Origin: Nematostella vectensis
Taxonomy: Eukaryota > Cnidaria > Anthozoa > Actiniaria > Edwardsiidae
Assembly: GCF_932526225.1 (NCBI RefSeq)
Contig: NC_064044.1
Coordinates: forward strand, 12,786,084-12,850,083
Length of the DNA: 64,000 nt
Reading direction: 5' to 3'
This document shows positions 35,801 to 44,800 of the stretch, piece by piece. Numbering within the stretch: the stretch's first letter is position 1; the number at the start of each line of letters is the position of its first letter. The translations under genes and the position numbers were made by a program. The notes below the pieces were generated by a model that did not search any database, was not told the origin of the DNA, and saw nothing but the letters and a program-made list of their open reading frames with translations.

Positions 35801-38800
35801 GATCAGAGTTTTACAATTCTAATTGGCACGAACTTCATAACGAGGTTTCTGTCATGGTACTGTTTAATGTATTTTTGGTAACGCCGATTGCTCTCTAACG
35901 TTCATAAGTTTTTAGCATCCTTTTTAGCTTTCTTGCACTGTCAAGGTGGCCACGGTAGCGCGCGTTGCATTGCAATACTCAGCTCACCAGTCATGTTGCT
36001 CAAATTTGTTTGCGAGGTTAACAGCATGCTTGAAGTAACCAGCCTGTCTGCACACCTGAGAGAGGGGGAAGTTAAGTATAACTTGCTGAGGCTGTAGTCA
36101 CGATACGCGGTCAGATAGAAGGAAGTAGAGTGAACATAAATGAATATTGGAAGTGAAACCATAACTTTACTGTTTACAACAAGTCAAAGTGGAAAAAGTC
36201 AGTTACAATACCTTTATAGCGGTTTCAACGTCAAAATTGAGCTCTTTTTCAGACTGGAAGAAAGAAGTAATTCCTAAGTATTAATCTTTTCAAACTTAAC
36301 CCTTTATAACGAAAGACAGCACAGAAATCCCTACAGAGCTCTATCACATGATAGTCTTACCATGATAAATTCGTCTAGCTTGGAGACATCCTTCAACTTG
36401 GTGTAGCAGTTAAGTAAAAGGGTTGTGTGGTCCGTGTTTGCTAGACCATGTTCGTGAAGAGCCTGCAATTGAAGAGGCCTTGTACAGAAGAGACCGCAGT
36501 GCAGTACCGCCCATAAGGTAAGGGGGGCCTTGACCCTGAAGTTTCTTTTTCTAAATTTATAAGGAAATGACCGGCAGGGACGTGGTTGCCCCCCACCCCA
36601 CCCTCCACAGTATTTTTAATGCCTCTTTATTGTGCACCCCCCCCCCCCCCCTCAGCATTCAGAGGTTATTCATTATTGCAAGTTACATACCTGTAGGTAA
36701 GCGGTGAGGTTGTGGATACGCTGTGCATCTAAAAACTGGTGAGATAAAAAGTAATGAAGATCAATCACAGGTTTGGCAGCCTCTCCTTAAAAGACTTAAC
36801 AGACGTCTTTTAGACTTCTTAAAAGACGTCTTAAAAGAATTAAAAGACGTCTTAAAAGACTTAAAAGACGTGATTTTCGCGGCAAAAGAAGGAAAGCATT
36901 GTATCCTCAAGCACAATATTTTATGTTCATGAACAATAGCAAGTCTCACAAGAAGTTATCACCAGCTTATTCTGTAGTCAGGATCTAAGAAATTTAAAAC
37001 CAAATATTTGTAAAGAATGTTGATCAGCCAATCAATTGTTCAAGTCAAACTTCACATTTGATATCTGATATTTGACTAACAATGTGATTGAAAGTTTCTC
37101 AGGTATTTTCTTGTATTATTCAGCGGTAATGCATAATTCGTGTGAGTTTGCATTTTGTGGAAACACAAAATTGTCTATAAGTGATCAGCCTAAACTTAAA
37201 TCTATCTAATGGTTAGTTATTTGGCAAGCTGATTATTGCATTCTGAAATTCCAAAAAATAACAAAGAATTGGCTGGTCTGCAGGAGTATTTTAAATGATT
37301 CCCCTTTCAAATGACATAATAGCCAAGCAATAAATGGCTCACCTTTCGTATGAGATAACAGGGCTCAAAATGGCTCAACTTTCATATGACATAAGAAAGA
37401 TCCAAATGACTAACCTTTCGTATGACATAAGAAAGATCCAAATGACTAACCTTTCGTATGACATAAGAGGGCTCCAAATGGCCAATAGTTTTGATGTACT
37501 CCTGTATAGCACCATCATGGTCTCCTTTGCTGCAAAAAGAGACACCAAACACACACACATAGTAGACAGGATAGGATAAGATACAGTAGATCCAGTAAAA
37601 GATGGCTGCCAGACAAGAAGTGACTAAAGGAACAACTGACTGACAACAGAATGGCTGGCCAGCCAATTGTCTTGTAAATCAGTGTCCAAATGACAGAAAG
37701 ACAGACATACAGATTAAGGGATGGACGGACTTACTAAGTTAACAACGCAAAGAACAACATATGGATAGAACAGATAAAAAGATGGAAGATTATTTAACTT
37801 GTTGATTGGAAAGATGATATTTGTCTGACTTGAATCTTGGATAAGAATTCTATAGTTTGTAGCTTGTCGTGTATTTTGTATTGAATTTTGTTGAATTTGT
37901 ATTGAATTTTGTTTTCATCTAGGTGGGAACGAAGCATAAATGAGACACGTACCTGTATAGGTGGTCGCCATATTGTGTGAAAATGTCAATTAGTCCCTCT
38001 GAATAATGCTGGCTTCGTGCAAGGCTACAGCACAAGAGCGAACATATACATGAGCCAAACAATAGAATGAAATCAGCTGAATTAAAACTGGGAGAAGAAT
38101 AGGACAATTTTTCCCTTAAGAACATTTCAAATTTTCAAAAGTAAACATACTGTACATTGAAATTCTTGATGTGATTATTCGATTAATTATAACTGTTTTC
38201 TACCATTACCTTATGGCCAATGCATAAAGATTTTTCTTGAACAGGATCTCAAGTTTAGTTTGTGTTGGTTTTTCCTCAAGTTGAAATATCTGTGGAGCAA
38301 ATAAACAGAACAGAGACACCAGCTTAAAACAAATTAACACAACCAGACATCATACTATAAATGGTATGGCTGGAAAAACTACAGACAAGCTGTAGAAAAT
38401 CAATAATGGTCAACACAAAGCTGAAAAGGTATGTTTTAGGCCTCTGCAAAAACACAGTAGTCACTGATGTTTTGAGAGTTAGCTCTTCCCTGGAGTAAAA
38501 TGACATTGGTCTACGTAGATGTGGTGGAATAAGGGAAATTAATCAATAAGAGATTGAAATTGTGTGTTTTACACCTCTGTAAATACAGGGTAGTGTCCCC
38601 GATGTTTGGTTAAAGCAGCTGTGCCAAGGGGTAAATAATGAACCACTTGCTTTGTTTAAATACAACACCTTCTTATCCATTGTAAGGACATAAAGATTTC
38701 CCCATTCACTCAAGACTTCGATCACTCCAGGAAAAGTTCCAGTGAATGCTGAGACAAAAAAAGCATTAATATAAGTGACTTTAACACAGCTACATAACAT

Positions 38801-41800
38801 TTTTTTTAAATCATCTTACCGATGAATTTGTTTTGAATGTCATAAACTGTAACAACATTTGCTACCCTTGGAGGGGCTGTGGATCTGTTGAAATAGAATA
38901 CCACCATCATAACCATCACCATTGTCATCACCACCATCACCACAATTATCATCATTGCCATCATCATCACCATTATCATAACCAACACCGTCACTGTCAC
39001 CCATCATCATCATCACTATCATCATTACCATCCTCTGTACTGAATACCTTGATACAACCAGCAACAGCACCCTTATTCACAAGACCATATATGTACAATA
39101 TTTACCCAGGCGCAGTGATTTGTAACTTAGTGTCTCTGCTAACGACGACAAGATATCCACGGAACCAACTGATCATCTGCTTGTCACCTATTAGCAAAAA
39201 AGTGGTTCATTTATAGACCAATTTCAATCATTGTTTTGATAGCGACTGTACTACTGTGTCTCCAATACTTACTGCAACATTCAATACTTTGTGAAGTTTT
39301 ATTTACATTTTCCAACTGGTAAACCACTCTCTGGCTTCCACCGTTCTTACTATCAGAATTACATTTGGTGTACCTTGCGAAGAGCTGGCATGATTTGAAA
39401 CAATTTCTTTGTTGGCCAATGAATCTACTTCAAGGATTTAGAATGATGGAAGCCAGAAGGGGATTTAATTGTTGGAGAGAATTTGTAGAATATTATGAAA
39501 AACTGCAGCACACTACTGATGGAGAGTGATGCAAACCAAATTGGCCGAAATTCGAAGAATAACAGCTTTTTGTTCTCAATCTGAAAGTTGTTTTCACTGA
39601 AGTTGGGTTACAGTATGTCCGGCAGTTTAAGCCAGCGGAAATTGCACCATTCCGGATTTTCGCGAAGTTTTAGGGCCTTGGTTTCCTTCTGATTTTTATT
39701 TTAAGATCTGTACAATAATATATTATACTTTCTTCAGGCCGAGACCAAGAATGTTTAGGAGAACAGACACATGTGATCATCAAACAACACATGATTTACT
39801 CTAAAAGGCAGGTAATTTAAACATCCAGCTACGGAATACCTACCCATCAATGTAAAAAATAGTTTCTACATTACCTTCAAATGCTAAGCAAGGTCCCCTA
39901 CCATCTGGCTGATAAAAATACAGAGCCTGGAAAGAGAATAATCAATATGAATAAGGCATCAAAGTTCTAAATGATACTAATCCACATTAGTACGCAAATA
40001 TCATGATTGTTCAGAATAGTATATGCCATTTCAAATATGGATGCACTGGAGAATTCATGTGATGTAAACCTTGTTGCCTTAAGAGTATCATATTAATGAG
40101 AAGATTAATGCTTTTAATCCATGACAGTAAAGAGCTGTAGGAGGACTAAATTTGGAAGAGGGCACAATACAAAGACATTAAGAATTCAAGGCACAGCCAC
40201 ACACCTGCCTAGTAAGGGGGAATGTGCTTCCTTGCCCCATCCCTTGTTATAGCCCTGCAGTGGTTCTACCCTCCCCCCCTTCTATAAAGCAGTCATATCG
40301 CCTGATTATCTTGGGTGCATGCTAAATACGTGACTGTGCTTATTTGCATGCTAAGGATGCTCAATGAGAAATCATTTTTTTAATTGCTCGTCATTACTGC
40401 GAGCTCTCCTCACCTCATTTCTGGCAACAACAAACTGCTGCTCTTGCGAAATGTCACTGACAACAGCACAGTTCAAAGAGCAGCCATGCGTGTCTAGCAG
40501 CTCCTGAAAACAATTCACATTGCCTAAGACTTAAAGGTATGCATGGGTTAAAGACTTAGGAAAATGCAAGCAAGCTAGCATGAAATTAGGGTAAGCTACT
40601 GATGTGTGTATAGCAGCTCCTGAAAACAATTCACATTGCCTAAGACTTGAAGGTATGCATGGGTTAAAGACTTAGGAAAATGCAAGCATGCTAACATGAA
40701 CATTAGGGTAAGCTACTGATGTGTGTATAGCAGGTCCTGAAAACAATTCACATTGCCTAAGACTTAAAGGTATGCATGGGCTAAAGACTTAGGAAAATGC
40801 GAGCATGCTAACATGAACATTAGGGTAAGCTACTGATGTGTGTATAGCAGCTCCTGAAAACAATTCACATTGCCTAAGACTTAAAGTTATGCATGGGTTA
40901 AAGACTTAGGAAAATGCAAGCATGCTAACATGAACATTAGGGTAAGCTACTGATGTGTGTATAGCAGCTCCTGAAAACAATTCACATTGCCTAAGACTTA
41001 AAGTTATGCATGGGTTAAAGACTTAGGAAAATGCAAGCATGCTAACATGAACATTAGGGTAAGCTACTGATGTGTGTATAGCAGCTCCTGAAAACAATTC
41101 ACATTGCCTAACACTTATGAAGGTATGCATGGGTTAAAGACTTAGGAAAATGTAAGCATGCGAACATGAACATTAGGGTTTAAGCTACTGATGGACATTA
41201 TCACTCCCATGCAAGCAGGAAATAAAACTTTCAGAAAATTGCTACAAAATCAAATATGGCATCGAATTACAGTACAAGGGATGAGAGAAACACAGTCCCT
41301 GATTAAGATTATGATAGATAGTCAAGGAAAAAGATGATACATTTGTCCCATTCAAAGGACAAAATTTACGTTATATGTTATTGGAAACCTTACTTGTTCA
41401 TTTTTAGGTTCGCTGAAATATTTTATTTTCAGATTAGATTTGACACCCTGGTTTTGAGCCAATTTATTACCTTAAAACTGCAAATGTCTAGGCTAGGTAT
41501 TCATTAGCTGTGGTAAGCTTTTAGGAATAATATACCCTGTGATCCTTGGAGGACAGGTTATAGGAGAGGAGAGTCTCTTGAGTAACAACAAAAAGAATTG
41601 TGCTGGCTCCAGTCTGACGATAGCCCAGGCCTACAAACAGAGAATTCAAGGTAATTACATTTTAAGGTGCACTTAACCAGACAATGGCCTAGCCCTACTA
41701 CGTGAAACTCAAAGTAAATGTTGTATCCAATTTCCTTCGGCCATCACAAATTATATAATGTCCCTCACTTTTTGCACTTCAAGAGAAGCAAATACTAAGA

Positions 41801-44800
41801 TGTACAATATTTTCAAAGAAAAAACAAGGAAACAAAATAAAATCAAAGTTTAATTATTTCCTTAATATTCAAGTTAGAATATTTCTTAGACAAGTTAAAC
41901 CTGCTGGTTTCAATCCATAGAGTTGTTTTAGTAATAAAATACTGATACAGATAACTCAAAGGGGATCATACCAGTGATTGGATGCTTGTCTTGGTGGATT
42001 AGTCTTTGCTTGCTATGCCTGTTATTGAGAACAGAACCAAAAAATTTGATAAATTAAATTTTTGTGACATTTTGACAATGCCAATTCAGCATTGGGTTGT
42101 TAGAGTTTCATATAGGCTATGAAAAGTGACTTGTGTACATTGCATGTAACAGGCTTGGATTTACCAACTTTAAGAGCGAATAGGATGATGCTGTTGACAT
42201 TTTGCTTTATTGCTACACGTGACGTGACAAGTGCTTGTCATTGCTTTAGAACGAATATATGTGTACCAATTTGCAAAATTCATGAAGATTTGGTTTTTAC
42301 TTAATATACGCTTCTCCAAATCACAATGTAACGCAAAAGGATTACTCCAAATGCCAGTAATCAGGATATAGCCAGGGGGTGCAAGATACAGTAAATCTAT
42401 GAAAACTTTTTCAAAATTCAGGAGAAAATGTCTTATCAGGGCCTTTTGGGCCTGCCTATGCCCTTGGTAATCCCCCTTGCCTGTGCCCCGCCCTTCAGTT
42501 ACGTCCCTACACCAATACCTGTCCCTGGTGATGTCTCCTTTATAAACAACAACACTGCCATCTGCAAAGCCAACTGCCATCTGTGTCAGATTCTCCAGGA
42601 CTGCAAGGCATGACACCTAAACCACAAGCAAGAAAAAATAAAATAAGAGTAATATGCAGGCTTTCAAATGTTTTTTTTGTACCACAATCAAGCAAAATTT
42701 TAGGACCTTTATGCACAAGACTTCAATACATTTTAAGATGAGACAAACTTCCACTAAAAACTGGCTAGACCAAGGCAAAAGCAACATTACTTAAGGGGGA
42801 ACTAAAGGCAAACAAGTCAAATCAAATTACATTTATAAGGCAGCTTTTACATAAAATAGACAAAACTTTCACAACGAACAGATAGATTATCAAACTTCAT
42901 GGCAAAATTGTCATTTAAGTCGTGATGAAAAATAAATCGATGGTGCACTCTGAAAAATTAAGTAAATATAGGGGGGGCACAGCCACGCTACTACTGGTCA
43001 TTTCCTTATAATTTTAAAAATTGTCACCAGTGCTCCCCCCCTTGCAATGGCTCCGCAAAGGCCCTGAGATTATGTCTTGATTAGCCTCAAAAGAATTGCT
43101 AGGGCCCTGAGCAGACATGCGTCAAGCAGTCTCATAATTGCTTAAACAAGAACCTGTGGTATAAAAGGAGCATGTCTGGCCCAAGTCATCATAGCTCCTA
43201 CGTAGACTTTGTCAATTGCAGATCTTCATAACATGAAGCAAAAAAGATAGGATCAAGTTTGAAATAATTTAAACATCAACATCACAAAAACAACTGTATT
43301 TTCAATGTTCTCTGAGCACTAACAAGATAAGAAATAGAGATTGGAAAGGTTCTGAAGCAAAAAAGTATTCAGGTTTTGTTATTTTTATGCATACGCTCTA
43401 GAAAAGCATCATTTCAAGCAAGCATGTGCTGGTTTTGAATTTATTTGAAATCACATTTTTTTGTCAAGGTTGCTGTAGAAAACAAATTGCAACCAATTTG
43501 CTTTTGTTCCCTTGTGTTTACAAAACATTTTAATTTAAGAAATGATCAAAGTCAATCTGCGGCTTTGCTTTTTTATGATATTTACAGAGCTCTGCACTTG
43601 ACGTTGTCTTGCGGGAATGACAACCTGGACAAGGCCCATGCCTTTTATACTGTGGGTCCTTGTTTAAGCCCTAATGTGGAGAAAGAAAGTTATTTACCGC
43701 TACAGGCTTGTTACCAGGTATTGCCCTCAGCATTTGACAGCACACAGGGTTCCCAAGTTTGTCAGGCTATAAAAAAATAATAGTAAATATCAGTAAATAT
43801 GCAGGGAGCATGGTGGATAACATTTAAGCAGACCTTCCAGTCAAGAAGTGTGGTTCTTGTAGACCCACTTCCCCCCCCCCCCCCCACACGTGATATGTGA
43901 TTGTTCATGAATAAAATAGTAATCTCTTTGTTATACTATGACAAGCAGTGGTTATTGCATGTTTGAGTTGAGCCATATTGCTTATTACTGACAAGGAAGA
44001 GTTCCATGCTCCTTTTAGGGCAGTACCCTGGGTACCAGAGGCTCTTGCTCAAAACGTTTTCGCAGCAAAGCTTGAGCCCATGGTACCCAGGATAAGGGCA
44101 GGCACACTAGTGTGGGAAATATTGTTTTGAAGCTTAAAATAGCTGCCATTCCTTGTTATTGTTAAGCTTACAAGGAAAGACTATTCAAACGTTACCTTAT
44201 CTAAGTTCCAAACCCTGACAAGGGGGTTGATACCAGCCTCATCCTCCTGAAATAATAAAAATAAGGTTTAGGAACAGATTTACTTTTAGGATGATTTAAA
44301 CAGCATGATTTACATGTATGCGTCTTGCCGGCAACACCATAACTCAAGTCCCAGAGTGTAAATTAGCCTACAACTCGACTACGATGTTCGACTACGAAAG
44401 TCGTTGTGTGTAATTCGGCTCTATAACTAAATTGTGCTGTCTAACAGAGGGTCTGTCAGCCAACATGCTGTCATCCTAGCAAGTGTGAGAAAGTATCCAT
44501 CCCCATCAGCTGATTTGGTAAAGCAAATGCGATATTTTCGATTGAATTTGGTAAATGAAGCATGAGACTTTCAGGTGACTATTGATATTTCTTTTCATAC
44601 ATTGCCTTCAAATGTTCAAAACAACAAAAAAGATGATGGCTTTTTTAAATTTCATAACAAACCGTATTTAGTACTTAATTCAAATTGTTTTGCCAATTAA
44701 CCTGAATTCAAATAGAAATGACAAAAAAGAAGAGACATAATGAGTCTTTCACAAGGTTTCCTTGACTAGGTCGGTAATTACTAAAATGAGTACTGAAATA

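Noticed and set aside
38833-39216. 127-codon His-rich frame
   Set aside because: Reads a CAT/CAC microsatellite antisense to VPS11 exons 12-13.
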